Assembly: GCA_028023455.1 (NCBI GenBank)
Contig: JAQFVV010012529.1
Span: forward strand, 3,100,001-3,164,000
Source: Epiperipatus broadwayi
Lineage: Eukaryota; Onychophora; Udeonychophora; Euonychophora; Peripatidae
Length of the DNA stretch: 64,000 nucleotides
Direction: 5' to 3'
Of the stretch, positions 1-12,321 are shown in pieces. Position numbers and translations under genes: made by a program. Below the pieces are notes generated by a model. That model was not told where the DNA came from. It saw only the letters and a program-made list of their open reading frames with translations, and made no database searches. Position 1 is the stretch's first letter. Every line of letters begins with the position of its first letter.

Positions 1-2696
1 CTGTTCACCCTTTTAACAGTGAATAGACACTTCTATCACTAACACATGCAAGTAAAATTATAAGCACACAATAAAAACTATAATAAAATAATACTAATTA
101 CCTAGTATAATATTTCTGCATATTATACTTTGCGAGACACTCTTGAAGAACATAAAAATAATAATATAATAAAAATAAAATCATAAGACAACTTTTTACA
201 CCTAACTATCTATTAACTGCTAACAAAATAATAATAATAATAGTCATTAAAGCTTTTCTTTCTTTTCTTCTTGGTGGAAACGAAAGTTTATTTACAGTCC
301 GTAGATGATATATTTTAGACATGTACTAGACGATGACAATAATTGGTCTAAATAGAAATATTGACAAACACACAACAAATTCCTGCAAGGAGATAAATAA
401 TATTAATTTGGATCCAATTTAACAGCAATTCAAAGTTTTAGCAATAGCTAATGAACCGCTGGCAATATTACATTTGAGAATTCTTCATTAATATTTATTA
501 CAATGTAGGTATAGCAATAATTTATTACTTAAGTCATTAGATATCTATTCAAGCATTTGTTCTCAGTTTTAAAAAGACATTCATAAAATGTGTAACTAAT
601 AAGTTCATAAAATCCACTTGAATTCACATGAGTTTGTTGATAACATGTTTTAATAGGAAAATTCAACTGCAAATGAGAACAATAAATAAAAGAAATTCAA
701 ATCAGTTTTATGCTCTTCTACTCATTTATTCCAGAATATGGAGAGAGAAAGTTAATAATTAATCCATTAAAGTATACATTATGCATTTGTTCTTTTTTTT
801 CTAAATGCAAATGGTTAGGTAAATGTTTTAACAATAACAATAATAACAAAACAGTATAAAGTAAATTATTTGCACACATCTTTCCATTTAAATTTCATTC
901 CTTTGTAGCTAGCAAAATTTATTAATAAAGAATTCTCTGAGATATTTAATGAAATTGTTCAAAATTTTTCCAACATAATAAAAGAACCCATACATTTCAA
1001 TTAATTTTTTAATGTTAGAATTAAGTTTTAAGAAAAATTATCTTGAAAGATAAACACACATTTCCATTACTTCTTTCATGTTAGAATTTAAAGTTAAATA
1101 GTTTTATAATATAGCACACATATGTATCTCAAACAATGGCTTTAGAATTTAAAATAGTTAGTTAAAAATAAGGAAGATGTACCTTATTGTCATTTACGTT
1201 TCCATGTTCTAGAGAACTAATAATGGTTTTTCACTTTCAGACTTGGGTTCTGGAAGAATCAGCTTGTAAAATGAAATTGTACTAATGAAACTTTTATAAT
1301 GAAATCAGAAAGCAATGTGCAATTCAGTGAAGTTAAAAAAATCTCCCTTTTGTAAAAGATTTCCTTTTTTTATATCCCAGACTATTACCCAAGCATCTGT
1401 TCTTCCAATAATCCAAGATCATTTGAAAGTTCAAAGGTCTCTAGACACAGAATTGCTCCACCCTTGCACGGAAATTTTAATTAGCAGAAGATTATGCAAG
1501 AAGTTTTTTTGCCTTGAAAAAGAAAGAGAGGGATAAAAATCATTCTATCTTTAAAAAAAAAAAATTAAATTGAACTAAGAATAAAATATTCTGTTTTTCT
1601 AAAGTAACAAAATAAAATTAATGATAATTATTTTAGCAAATAAAATATTTAGTAGTATATTTGATGTTTAATAATTCACCAGTCCAGTGGTCCATTAATT
1701 CATTTAAAATGTAACTAACCTGGTTATTTAAACTATTGGTTATGAAAATTAAATATTTTGATATGAGACATGATATTTGGTGGTTTAATGAAGTACATGA
1801 ATAAAAAATGAGACTGAAAGATGGCACAAGCACACATGAACATTCACAATTACTATGCCACAGGTACTAAACTAATTTGATTGAAATGGAAATCCCTATG
1901 ATGATGATGATGAGTTAAACATCTTGTACTATTTACCCTATAGATTAGAATATTATAAGCAAATAAATCAGAGAATTATCTAAACAAATATTAATATTGT
2001 ACTGCAGACAAATAAAACAAATTGGAATCAACTTAACTAAACTGACAACTTCTGTGACAAGCCACCCCCTTTCTATCATTAATTACTCACTAAAGAAGAA
2101 TATCAAACATATCAAAACCTTCAAATTATATCTATAAGTGCTTTCAACATACTTTTTAGGTCAGTAATAAAAAATTTTAAAAACTTCAGGTTATTTCATT
2201 TTTTTTAGTAAAATCTTATAAGCTGTTACTGAAACAGTGCTACATAATTAAAATCAATATTTCTGGTGCCAATCCAGAAGGTTACAATGTATATTAAGTT
2301 ATAGCAGAAATATCTAATGATATATATCACATATAAAGGTCCAGTCAATTTAAAGTACAATATAGTTTTGCATTTTCATTTACTGTGCCAATTAATATTA
2401 AATGCCTTTATTGACTGTGCACTAAAAAGAAATAAAATATTTCTTTCCTCAACCATAATTGGAGTTTTTAGTTTAACTTGAAATTAAAGCATGGGAATGG
2501 GGTAATTAATTAAGTCAATTCCTATTTTTTATAACAAGGGATTTATTTAATTACTTTCTTGACCCCCCCCCCATGCTTTTATTTTAAGTTAAATTTAAAA
2601 ACTCTAATTGTGGTAGAAGTAACAATTACTTTATTTCTTTTTAGTGCACAGTTAATAAAACCATTTAATATAAAAAAAGTTTTAATCTTTACTATG

Positions 2697-2697
<1 letters not shown>
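1..2697. other. A+T-rich DNA, nothing recognised
   Basis: No gene, RNA or mobile element could be supported here. The open frames are short, low in complexity and lack any family motif. A run of ten C followed directly by ATG lies at 2563-2572. Confidence 0.6.

Positions 2698-2780
<83 letters not shown>
2698..2780. repeat. Compound (AT)n(AG)n microsatellite
   Basis: About 49 bases of pure AT dinucleotides run directly into about 34 bases of AG dinucleotides ending near 2780. The open frame across it encodes only alternating Tyr/Ile and Arg/Glu and is an artefact of the repeat. Confidence 0.97.
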
Positions 2781-2786
<6 letters not shown>

Positions 2787-4984
2787 TGTAATATATATAT
2801 TATAATGGTCAGGGAAAGTTTTGGCTTTTACATTATCTGCTGTACAGGGTGCCACAGGACCATTCAAATGTAGAATATTTTTATAGTAGGCAGATACGTA
2901 TTGTTAAGATCTAATTTTATTTTATTATGGACCGTTAACCCATGCCACTAGCTCAAGAGAAGCAGAGATAAATTCTTAAACCTTTTAATAAAGAAAAAGA
3001 TTTAAATTCTTAAAATATATAAATATTAAAATAAAATAAGCCACTGCCAGTAATAACACACAAAAACATTTATCGATGCAAATATATAAATTTGAGTTTG
3101 AGGAATAAATTAATCTTAAATTTGTTATTAATTTTAAATTTAAATTATTATTTCAATAAGTCTGCACAGATGGACATTTATATAATATTTTTATTTTAAA
3201 ATGTTGAGTATAGATAAGCTACATAGACTACCCAATTAAAAACTATTTCAAAAAACAAACATTCAACCTCAGGCTAAAAGTTCGTAGCCAAACCAATGCT
3301 CGATTCCTGATATACAGATGCAACCAATGCAATATGAAGATGCTAGCATAAAACCACATGGACAGGAATGTGTGTCTGTCACATGATATTATTTAAGAGG
3401 CATGATTCTCATCCAGTATAGAAATGTGTGTCTGTCTGGCAAAGAAAACATGTATATAAAATATTGAAGAGAAATGCTATGTATAGAGGGAGAATGGTCT
3501 AATTTGCCAACTTATAGTCTCTATCCATAGAACTAAAAGAAATCAATGTTGCAGGGAAAACTCTGCATCCATTGAAATATAATGACTACATGTTTGGGTC
3601 ATGCATTCAATTGGGCTTTGCCCTATATGCTAAACATGCTTCACACTACATTGATATAAAGACCCATATATCTCTCCACCAGCATAGACCTAACTACAAA
3701 ACAAATAGTCTGAAATCAGACCTCTTTAAGCTAACAGAAATGATTCTAAATATGTTGTTAATTGAAAATTGCTTAGGAGAAATTTGCAATAAAGTAAACC
3801 CATTGACACTCATCATAAAGTGCCACATTGACTACAATAACTTATAAGCTATATGGGTAAATATGTTTAGACACTCAGCATGAGGTGTCATATTTACCGA
3901 TGTATATCAAGTAGCTGTGCACATACAGGCATATATATATTTTACGTATATAAAAATCTTAAGGAATAACTAACATAAATGTTAACAAATCTATGCAGCC
4001 ATCTACACCCAACTTAAATTTAATACATTTTAATAATTTAGCTAATAAATACAAAAATAAACAAAAAACAAAAAATGGAAATGATTAGCAAACATATGCA
4101 TAAAAAATAATTGATTTAGAATTATTTTTAAGTCAGATAAGAATTCTTATTTTCAGTTACTAATTGCAAGTTTGTAAAAGTTCATATTAAATAAACAAAA
4201 GAATTCATACTTTCTGAATTCTGGCAGATTTAGAGGTTCGTCTTAGTGATCACTTTCGTAGATTGTCTGTCCTCCTAGAAAATGAAGCCACTACTTGCCA
4301 ATACTTGGGTCAGGAACTGTCATTGGGCATCCTCACTGATGCAGGAAATTAAATCTATTGCAAGACTTCTGCATCATGGAGTCTGCAATACAGCTGCAAG
4401 ATTATATCTAGATTAATAGTCAGAATTAAGCAACAACCACTAATGAATTCAATTATTTGGACTTTTATACTTTTATTAGCCTCTTATCAGCATTTTTACG
4501 GATCCATGAACATGACGTCACTGATCCTAAGATCTGGATGTTTTCCATTCTAGCCCATGCATGGCTCGGTGCCTCCATTGGTCACTTTTTAATTTCATTC
4601 TTTTATCTGATCTTTATTATTTAAGTGGCCCAAGAGCTAGATTGCTTTACATTTAATTAATAAAACAATCATTTCCATTTTCTAAGATTAAACATGATTC
4701 TTAAAATAGAAATTCTTTAACATTTATTTCTATTTTCTTTTATAACTTAAAATAAAAATATTAATCTATCTTTAGATCTTAATTTTTTTTTTTTTACAAA
4801 AAAGTACTTTTAAATACTTTTTTTTTTAAAAAAAAAAAGTTTTGCATCTGTGCGATATATGTTAAATGTAACTCGTAATTTTCTTTTAGTTTTAAATAAA
4901 TCATTTTTATTTAAGATCATTTCCCCTTTTATTTTAATTTTAAAATAATGTAATGGCATATGTATACCATTACAATATTACAAA
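2781..4984. other. A+T-rich DNA, nothing recognised
   Basis: The stretch at 3270-3850 and the one at 4200-4600 are somewhat less A+T rich than their surroundings and may be old repeats, but no ends, duplications or protein motifs could be seen. The 91-codon open frame at 3572-3847 matches nothing I recognise. Confidence 0.5.
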
Positions 4985-5142
4985 GTAATAATAACAAGTC
5001 AGATGTCACATGACTTATATATAGCTTGCACTCACAAATATGTAAAATTAAGAGCGTGCTAATAGCTCTAAACAACCTTTTTTTTTTATTTATGATAAAT
5101 GCTACTACAAGAGAAGACATTCAAATCATTTTTATCTTGGAT

Positions 5143-5200
5143 TGTCTCCATCCCCAGACCGGTTTCGACCTATGGGTCTCTTCAGTGAGGAGTTGGGACA
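5143..5200 (-). ncRNA. Hammerhead ribozyme, family A, left copy
   Basis: On the minus strand the core CUGAAGA is followed by stem II GACC-CAUA-GGUC, then GAAA, stem III (A-C, two-base loop CG, G-U) and the cleavage triplet GUC. Stem I pairs UCCUCA with UGGGGA next to the core. An outer helix UGUCCC pairs with its partner except for one C-A mismatch. Predicted cleavage lies between 5157 and 5156. All invariant core residues are present, so self-cleavage is plausible but untested. Confidence 0.85.
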
Positions 5201-5565
5201 TTAGATTTAAAAAAACCAACTCAAGCAAAGCATTTATCTAAAAGTTAATTGTTAGAAGAAGATCTGAAACTTTTAGACATCTACATGTCTTTAAAGTCAG
5301 CTCTCCAACTGAAAAAATCATATATAAGTCATGTGACATCTGACTTGTTATTATTACTATTATTATTTTGTTGTTGTGGCTTTGTCTAAATTAAATAGCT
5401 AAGCCTACTAACATATGAAGTATCTGAATTAAGTTCAGGCCCATATGATTTTTTCAGTTGGAGAGCTGACTTTAAAGACATGTAGATGTCTAAAAGTTTC
5501 AGATCTTCTTCTAACAATTAACTTTTAGATAAATGCTTTGCTTGAGTTGGTTTTTTTAAATCTAA

Positions 5566-5623
5566 TGTCCCAACTCCTCACTGAAGAGACCCATAGGTCG
5601 AAACCGGTCTGGGGATGGGGACA
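5566..5623 (+). ncRNA. Hammerhead ribozyme, family A, right copy, fully paired
   Basis: The core CUGAAGA is at 5581-5587. Stem II pairs 5588-5591 (GACC) with 5596-5599 (GGUC) around loop CAUA. GAAA is at 5600-5603. Stem III is A5603-U5608 and C5604-G5607 with a two-base loop. Cleavage is predicted after C5609. Stem I has a lower helix (5575-5580 with 5610-5615) and an upper helix (UGUCCC 5566-5571 with GGGACA 5618-5623), separated by an internal loop AAC/UG as expected for a type I ribozyme. This is the cleanest ribozyme in the window. Confidence 0.9.
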
Positions 5624-5756
5624 ATCCAAGATAAAAATGATTTGAATGTCTTCTCTTGTAGTAGCATTTATCATAAATAAATAAAAAAAAAGCTTGTTTA
5701 GAGCTATTAGCACGCTCTTAATTTTAAATATTATAAAGTACAAATATACTTTTAGA

Positions 5757-6001
5757 TAAATAATATTTCTTTAGTGTAATTTTCATTACACTATTCTTAT
5801 GCAAGATAGGGACAGGTTTCTATCTGCTTTTAATACCATGTAGAGGGGTGTAATTATAAAAATATGATCAAAGATATGTGAAAAATATATTGTATGTTTA
5901 TGATTATATCCCTCCACAAGGTATTAAAAGTATATAGAAACCAGTCCCTACCTTGCATTAAAATGATGTGGTAAAATTTACAATACAGAAATATTATTCA
6001 T
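5757..6001. repeat. Small palindromic foldback element
   Basis: Two arms of about 105 bp (about 5757-5861 and 5900-6001) are inverted copies with scattered mismatches. Both contain a block reading like GCAAGGTAGGGAC and a block like TTTTAATACC. It starts about 30 bp after the family A palindrome and has no coding capacity. It could be a MITE or another PLE-derived foldback; no target duplication is clear. Confidence 0.7.
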
Positions 6002-7229
6002 TAAGTGGCGAGTCTCTAGTCTAATGAATGACTAATAAAAATTATTAATATATTTTTAGGTAATTCTTTTATTTTCCAACTTTCTACCTGTTAAATATAT
6101 TGTTTAAAAAGAGTATAATAGAAAATGTTAAAAATTAAAAATAATTTTTTAGCAATATATTGTAATTGCTTAATAGTATCACTGAATAATTAATCAATAA
6201 ATTGTATGTTTTGCACTTTATCATCATCAATTTTCTACACACCTAATAATGGCAAAAAGTGTGTGCATATGCATATAGCATATATATACAATTTTAATAT
6301 CACAATAATTACATATGTTTAAAAATAAAAGTTGATTGTAATTGGAATAACTAGATACAAGATTACTTTTGTAGAAGCTGTACAATGGAAGATTCTCCAT
6401 TTGTGTTTGTTTTAGTTATCCATTTTCAGGGCCTCAACTATTTTTTGTATTTATTATCTCAAAAATATTTTACCCATCAGGTTATACTTATTAAAAGTGA
6501 ACATTATTTTAAAAATGAATTATAAATTACTGTTACCTTTTAAAAATATTATTAAATGGCTTATAAATTCCATTTCACAACATATAATTAATAATTTTTT
6601 TACATATATGATAGTGGATGCACATTGCTAATATTTTTGTCATTATTTAGCAACATTTTATTATGTTTAGTATAGTATTATTTCTGAGTTTTTACTTTAC
6701 TTGTTGTTGTTTTTTTATTTTTTTATTGTGGAAATGATTAAAATTTGGATTTTCCAATGAAAGAAGAAACAAAAAGCACAGGGAATTGTGAGACAACACA
6801 TCAATTTCTATTCAGCAAAATTTATATTGTGTTGACTGTATAAAAAAAGATGCAATACACTTGTGGTGATGATGCATGCTATTAAGGACTTAAGAATCCA
6901 TATTTGTAACATACCTTTGCTATACTTTCTTTAACCAGATATTTTATTTATTTATATTAAATTTTCTTCAATTACAATTATTTGTGGTTTTGTATATTTT
7001 CTTTTGTTTTTTAGAATCATATTAAAAAAATAATATTAAATATGATAGTTTGTAATCAGTCATATTGTTTGTAAGAATTTTTTTGATGCCCCTATAAATG
7101 GATAATTAAATCAAACATTGGTGAACTTTTGTCATACAGCTTCTACAAAAATACCTATAATCTACAAAACACATACGCAATGCAAGTTGCAGAAGCTATA
7201 CACCTGAAAAATATTAATCACTCAGTTAA
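6002..7229. other. A+T-rich DNA with a distant 16-bp inverted repeat
   Basis: No gene is visible. TTTTGTAGAAGCTGTA at 6367-6382 has an exact inverse at 7135-7150, which might mark an old element of about 784 bp, but no target duplication or coding motif supports this. Confidence 0.4.
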
Positions 7230-7270
7230 GGCTGAGCACTTTGGAGGTTCCATGCCTCATAATCATAGCC
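7230..7270 (-). ncRNA. Degenerate hammerhead-like motif, family E copy 1
   Basis: The minus strand reads GGCU, then AUGAUUA where CUGANGA is expected, then a hairpin GAGG...CCUC, an AAAG in place of GAAA, UGCUC as stem III plus cleavage triplet, and AGCC closing stem I against GGCU. The layout matches family E copy 2 near 34.1 kb. Core changes make activity unlikely. Confidence 0.4.
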
Positions 7271-8248
7271 ATATTGAAAACTGTGATTAGGTTGTCTATT
7301 TTTTAGAAATATCAAAGCAGGTGTCACATATTTTTTTTGTCTTATTGATTGATTTGCTTTAATTTGAAGTAAACTAAACATTTTTTTAAAAAAATTCTTT
7401 TGATTGATTCTAATTTAAGACAATTAAATCTTTAAAAGAGTGATAACAGTAACTTTTGTCTTGATTATGACTAAAAATTTTATTAACAAATTTTTGACAA
7501 TACGATTTGTAAAATGTTTCTAAGTAAGATTTTTGCCCCCAAAATAAATGCAATTTTCAGTATAAGCATATTGCATTTAAAATATTCCCTTAATTTAAAA
7601 AAAAAAAAAAAACACTATTTTTTTTAAGATGTTTTAAATGAGTTCTTAAATACATAAATTATTCTTATTGTTGTTTTAATACATAATTTTTAAAAATAAA
7701 TATGAACATATTGGTTATACATATATATGTTGAAATTGTCTTTATATATACATATGTTTAAAATCTATGTGAGGTAGCTTTAGAACCAAATATCATGTAT
7801 AAGACAGTACACTGAATTTTTTTTAAAAAATAATTGTTTCCAATATTGTTGCAATTTATTATTCAATTTTTGCCTTCATATAATTTTAAAATTATAAAAA
7901 GCAAAAAAAAAAAAAAAGAATTAATTATCTATTAAATTATGTGGTATAAAAAATACTTATAACTTGTTACTGTATTTAATGAAAAGAAACTTTCATCATT
8001 TATAATAATAATAAAAAAAGTTTAAACAAACAATGAAAAGCATTTTAAATGTAGTTTTGTGTCTGTATAAGGTTTTTGTACTGTGTTAATAAATATTTAA
8101 ATTTTAAAATACTGTTTCAGTAACTTTTTTGTTTTTATATACAGTACTTCATTTCAGAAAACTCAATAACAGTAATCTATTCACTAAATACTGGATTCAT
8201 AAATCTACTAAGACTGTATGTTTTTAAAATTTTTTTTAAACAGTATGT
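7271..8248. other. A+T-rich DNA, nothing recognised
   Basis: Long A and T runs and short palindromes only. No protein motif or element end was found. Confidence 0.5.
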
Positions 8249-8256
8249 ACCTAGCC

Positions 8257-8671
8257 CAGGGGTGGGCAATTATTTTGGCTTGGGGTTCGCAGAGGTTGGC
8301 GGAGGGCAGCACTTTTTTTCATGGCACAATAAACACACACGGCTTTATTCCCTATATTAGAAAAAAAATTATTTGTTTGTCCATTCTTCATTAAACACAC
8401 GACATTCATCACTGATTTTACATTTTTCGGATGGTTCATGGGTTCACTAAAGTTGGAAATGTATGTATTTGCAAAGACAAAATTGAAATTAACCAAATCA
8501 ACTGGAAAAGCACTGCACATCATATCTACATTGTGCATAGGTATTGACATGGTCATCCCAGTGGAAAATATGAGACGAATCTTCAGTCACACACAGGAAG
8601 GAAATCTCAGTTCGAGACAGATTTTTCTGATTGTAGTGGCGGGCTGCATAAAAACTCTTAGCCCACCCCTG
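8257..8671. mobile_element. Non-autonomous hAT element (MITE) 1
   Basis: The 415-bp element begins CAGGGGTGGGC and ends with its exact 11-bp inverse. It is flanked by a perfect 8-bp duplication ACCTAGCC at 8249-8256 and 8672-8679. Inverted ends starting CAGGGGT with 8-bp duplications are diagnostic of the hAT superfamily. It encodes no transposase and would depend on one elsewhere. The interior is clearly less A+T rich than its flanks. Open frames on both strands inside it match no transposase motif. Confidence 0.93.
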
Positions 8672-8679
8672 ACCTAGCC

Positions 8680-8807
8680 GACTTTTGATTATATTGCAGT
8701 TTTAATTATTGTGATGTTTTTACTGCAACTAAAGTATACCTGTATATAATTATATTAACTTGTCCTCAGGCAGAAACATATATACAATCCAAACTATTTT
8801 ATTATTG
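8680..8807. other. Spacer between two hAT elements
   Basis: A+T-rich DNA between the target duplications of the two hAT elements. No feature is seen. Confidence 0.6.
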
Positions 8808-8815
8808 CATTACTT

Positions 8816-9336
8816 CAGGGGTAGCCCCAACCCTATGCCCGCGGGCACCATGGCGCCCGCAGACCACTTTATGTGTGCCCGCCACTATCCGAACACGATA
8901 AAAAATTATTTATCTGATACAAATAAATTTAATTTTTAAAATTTCTTATAAATTATTTATATGTAAAACTTTAATATGTGTTGATATTAAACATGCACAC
9001 ACTATATAATTCAAAAGTAAAATATATATAAATCAAAACTTTAAAATAATATAATATATTGAACAATTATAAATTATTGTATTATATTGTAATCAAATTG
9101 TAGGACATACTATACTTTTACAGCGTAAAAATATAAATGTTAATTATATGTTAAAATTTTATTTTTGAAATAAATATTTTTTTGTACATTATGTGTATTA
9201 TTAACAATATCCAACTATAAATTTACATTAAAAACATAAATGGTGCTCGTCACCTGGTTGAAAAAATAAATGGTGCCCGCCACCTGGCCAGTATTATAGA
9301 ATGTGCTCTTAAGCGCAAAAAGGTTGGGGACCCCTG
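8816..9336. mobile_element. Non-autonomous hAT element (MITE) 2
   Basis: The 521-bp element starts CAGGGGTAGCCCCAACC and ends with the inverse of CAGGGGTCCCCAACC, so the inverted ends match apart from a two-base indel. A perfect 8-bp duplication CATTACTT flanks it at 8808-8815 and 9337-9344. Blocks close to each end are G+C rich (GCCCGC repeats) while the middle is very A+T rich. It belongs to a different subfamily from its neighbour and encodes no transposase. Confidence 0.93.
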
Positions 9337-9344
9337 CATTACTT

Positions 9345-9803
9345 AATGTATATGAAGGGGGATCCCAAATTAATCCTATGATTTTTTCTTTGAGGCTTAA
9401 AAAAACAAAGCAGGTGAAATTTAAAATGTCCCCCTTTGTTACAGCTGTTATTATCATATATGTTGTTTATTCATATGATAAATGAATGTGGATGATATAC
9501 TTTGTCCAGAATAATAGATTTACTGGATTTTACTTCTGAATTTAAGATCATTATATATTTTTTCTGAGGTGAAATAGTTCTTCATCAAGACATTGTTTGG
9601 TGTTATTTGAAATCAGGATGAATGAATGTGAAAATGCTATTTTTCTTTTATATCTACAGTCATGATAAGAAAAAATAAATTATGGCTTTTATTTTCTGGA
9701 AATAGTAAGTTTGTAAACCGGAGCAGTGATTGGTAATTGAAAGCAGTGTATTAAGAATCATTATGAACCAAATCTGCCATTAATGAGGGCTTTTTATTTA
9801 CTT
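9345..9803. other. Flank of the RTE remnant, nothing recognised
   Basis: It may contain the 5' untranslated part of the RTE element that follows, but no motif allows the 5' end to be placed. Confidence 0.4.
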
Positions 9804-11565
9804 ACATATAACTATAGATCACTTTCAAGTGAAGGAAGATTGAATGAATTGGTAAAAGAACTATCTACTATTAAATAAGATGTTACTGATCTTTATGAAG
9901 ATAAAAGAAAAAAATAAATAGATAATTTTAAAAATGAATATTTTTTTGCTAATACACAAATACTGGAATCATAAATGGAATGAGATTCATTATAAATAAA
10001 AATTGCAACAACATCATGTGGAGTTTGATGATATATCAGCTATAGTGGTAAGATTAACTAAAATTTAAATACATTTCGATTAATGCTCCAAAGTTCTTAC
10101 TGTAATGAAAAATAGAAGATTTTTAAATAGATATAAAGAATGATTTTGATCAAGGCAAATAACATTTTAAAATTGATATTCATTTCTAGAATTTTAAAAC
10201 AATTAAAAAATGAAAGTTCTAATGACCAAATTTGAATATGAAGACAGAAATAAGATAATGTCTAGATTTATGAAAATTTCAGAAAATCTGTATATAATAT
10301 TAGAAATTCCTTTTTTGGAAAACATTTTAAAAAAAATGTTATTGAAGTATCCAGTTCAACAAAATTAAATTATATTCTGATTAACAGAAATATATATTTT
10401 AAGACTATAATGTGCTCAATAGATTAAATGCAAGAAGTGATCATCAATTTGTGAGAAATAATATGTTAATGCAAAACTAGAGAGACAAAAGCTATAACAA
10501 TCTAATGTATGATATCTCTAATTTTCAAACATACTATGATAAATATAAACTACAAAATTTACAATCATTTTAAAATGTTAACAGAATTGGAAGATGATTC
10601 AGTGAGATCAATGAGATATTGACTGTATCCTATTACTAATTGCTACATCTATTGCTGGTACAAAAAGTAGTGATGAAGCATTAATTTTTTAATTAAGATA
10701 AGATATTGAGTAAAGAAAAAGTAATAAGGAATCATTTTAAAATAACCCATTTATAAGATTTGAATAACCGGTATTCTGTTTGATAAAAAAAATAATAATG
10801 ATAACATTAAAAAATATATTTATGAAGTAGCTATAGAAGAGAACAAACATCTTAAAATATATATTAAAAACATATTGGTGTTAGAAGGAAAGATGTTTCA
10901 GCAATAAAAGAAAATGTGGTATGTTAAAGTTTGAATAATTATATAATAGTAAAAACTAGAAATAAAATAGTTCTTACAATTATGTCCTTTTTTGAAATTT
11001 TAAATATTTTATATGAAGAGATGAATCAACCAATTACATCATAAAGAATAAAAAAATTCCTACAAAACGATAGAAATTATTATAGATAATTTAAGACAAA
11101 GATAAATTTTGGGGCAAACTAAATGTCTAAATAATAAAGATACATCAGATGATTGAAAGAATGCAGTAGTAACATTTAAAATAGTGAAAAGATATTAGAA
11201 ATTACAGATCTATTAATCTTCTATCAGTTTTGTATAAAGTTTTTACTAAGATCATTTAACTCATTTATAGAAAATTGTAAAGTTTAACTAATAAATAAAA
11301 ATCACTGGATTTAAAAGTAGTTATAGCATAAATATTAAAAGAAGTTATAGAGAAGACCAATGAATATGAGTTGGTCTTATGTTTTGGATTTGTAGATTAT
11401 GAAAAGCATATAATTCCATGCACTACACATTTCTGTTGTCAAGTTTTGGAATATCAAGACATAATCCCAGACATTTTCAAATTCTGAACAATATTTATCA
11501 AAATGCAACAGCAATGATAAGACTACTTGATAAAATTAAGAAGACTATAATATCAATAAGGATGT
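9804..11565 (+). pseudogene. RTE-type LINE ORF, endonuclease and start of reverse transcriptase (broken)
   Basis: Translation in shifting frames gives RTE-family landmarks in the right order. TYNYRSLSSEGRLNEL with LSTIK begins the AP-endonuclease domain at 9804. NRLNARSDHQFVR (about 10420-10460) is the C-terminal endonuclease block that normally reads SDHRLVR. RNYRSINLLSVLYKVFTKII at 11197 opens the reverse transcriptase. KTNEYELV and then FVDYEK near 11388 are motif A, where the following AFD has become HII. Stops and frameshifts are numerous, so it is a dead copy. It is interrupted near 11570 by the family C palindrome and resumes near 12880. Confidence 0.8.
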
Positions 11566-11640
11566 ATAATATATATAAATGAATACATCAAATGTCTTTT
11601 TAAAAACTTGTTTTTATTTGACTATTATACAAATAAAACA

Positions 11641-11690
11641 ACACTCCAATGTTTTGACTATTTTATAATATAGTCTTTTTCAAGGAACAC
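11641..11690 (-). ncRNA. Degenerate hammerhead-like motif, family C left copy
   Basis: The minus strand reads CUUGAAAAAGACUAU, an A/U loop, AUAGUC and then AAAACAUU. Six base pairs of stem II are perfect. The core has an extra U and lost G8, and GAAA has become AAAA. This resembles the CUGAAGA...GAAAC signature of PLE terminal repeats but should be inactive. Confidence 0.45.
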
Positions 11691-11974
11691 TAAAAATACA
11701 AATATAGAATAAAACATATTCCAAAACAAATCCAAAAGCATTTAAAAAATTCTCTTTACCTCAACATCTTTTCTATTACAAACAATCTTAAAACTTTATC
11801 AAATTTTTTACATTTATATACCCATCCAAAAATACCATAAAAACATTTAATTAATAAATCTATTATTTTCTTTTCTCTTTTCTTAATATTAACATTTTAT
11901 TTTATTCAGGTTTAATTTAACTAATATAAATTCTTTCCTTTATTATTCATATTACTTTATATATTCTAAAGGTT

Positions 11975-12282
11975 TTATTTCAAAGTTTTTATGTTTAGAT
12001 TTATTCATATGATTATAAATAGCAGAATTTTTATCACTTAAATGCTGTTTTAATTTAGTTTCTATTTTAATTTTTGTAGTCCCAGTATTATGATATCTCT
12101 ATATTATTTTTAAAACAATTCAAACATTTTATTATGTAAACTGAATTCATAATCTTTAAATTATTATATTCCCTATTATTATTAATTAAAAATATTAAAC
12201 ATTTTTTTCTTTTTATAATTAGGATAAATGAAAATGTTATATTTTTTATTAACCATTTTAAATAATTTTCTAACTTTAACAA
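11975..12282 (-). pseudogene. GIY-YIG endonuclease fragment of a Penelope-like element (left unit)
   Basis: The minus strand encodes NSVYIIKCLNCFKN, which fits the GIY half of the domain (VY.IKC..C), followed after a break by TGTTKIKIETKLKQHLSDK and then IYNHMNKSK. These fit the YIG-T...R..H and the downstream His region. The domain would be the C-terminal endonuclease that nicks target DNA for Penelope-like elements. A stop separates the two halves and the reverse transcriptase is absent. The frame continues toward the hammerhead-like motif at 11.64-11.69 kb. Confidence 0.6.
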
Positions 12283-12321
12283 ATGTAATAATAATTGTTT
12301 TAAAAATAATATAGAGATGTA

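Larger units (their letters stand above)
4985..5727. mobile_element. Family A: palindromic PLE/retrozyme-like element with two hammerheads
   Basis: Two near-identical arms of about 280 bp (about 5044-5322 and 5439-5727) face each other head to head, each carrying a hammerhead ribozyme, with about 115 bp of loop between them. A further inverted match links about 4985-5022 (minus strand) with about 5321-5358 (plus strand), so the 3' end of the left unit is longer than that of the right unit. The loop contains the hairpin CTGAA-N5-TTCAG at 5424-5438, also seen in family B. Short hammerheads with a two-base-pair stem III are typical of the terminal repeats of Penelope-like elements and of metazoan retrozymes. 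No reverse transcriptase is encoded, so this is a non-autonomous or truncated copy. Confidence 0.85.

Noticed and set aside
2559-2873. 104-codon open frame with Tyr/Ile and Arg/Glu runs
   Set aside because: It spans the (AT)n(AG)n microsatellite; the rest has no motif.
6367-7150. A 784-bp transposon with 16-bp inverted ends
   Set aside because: The inverted match is exact, but there is no target duplication and no second copy, and the ends resemble no known superfamily.
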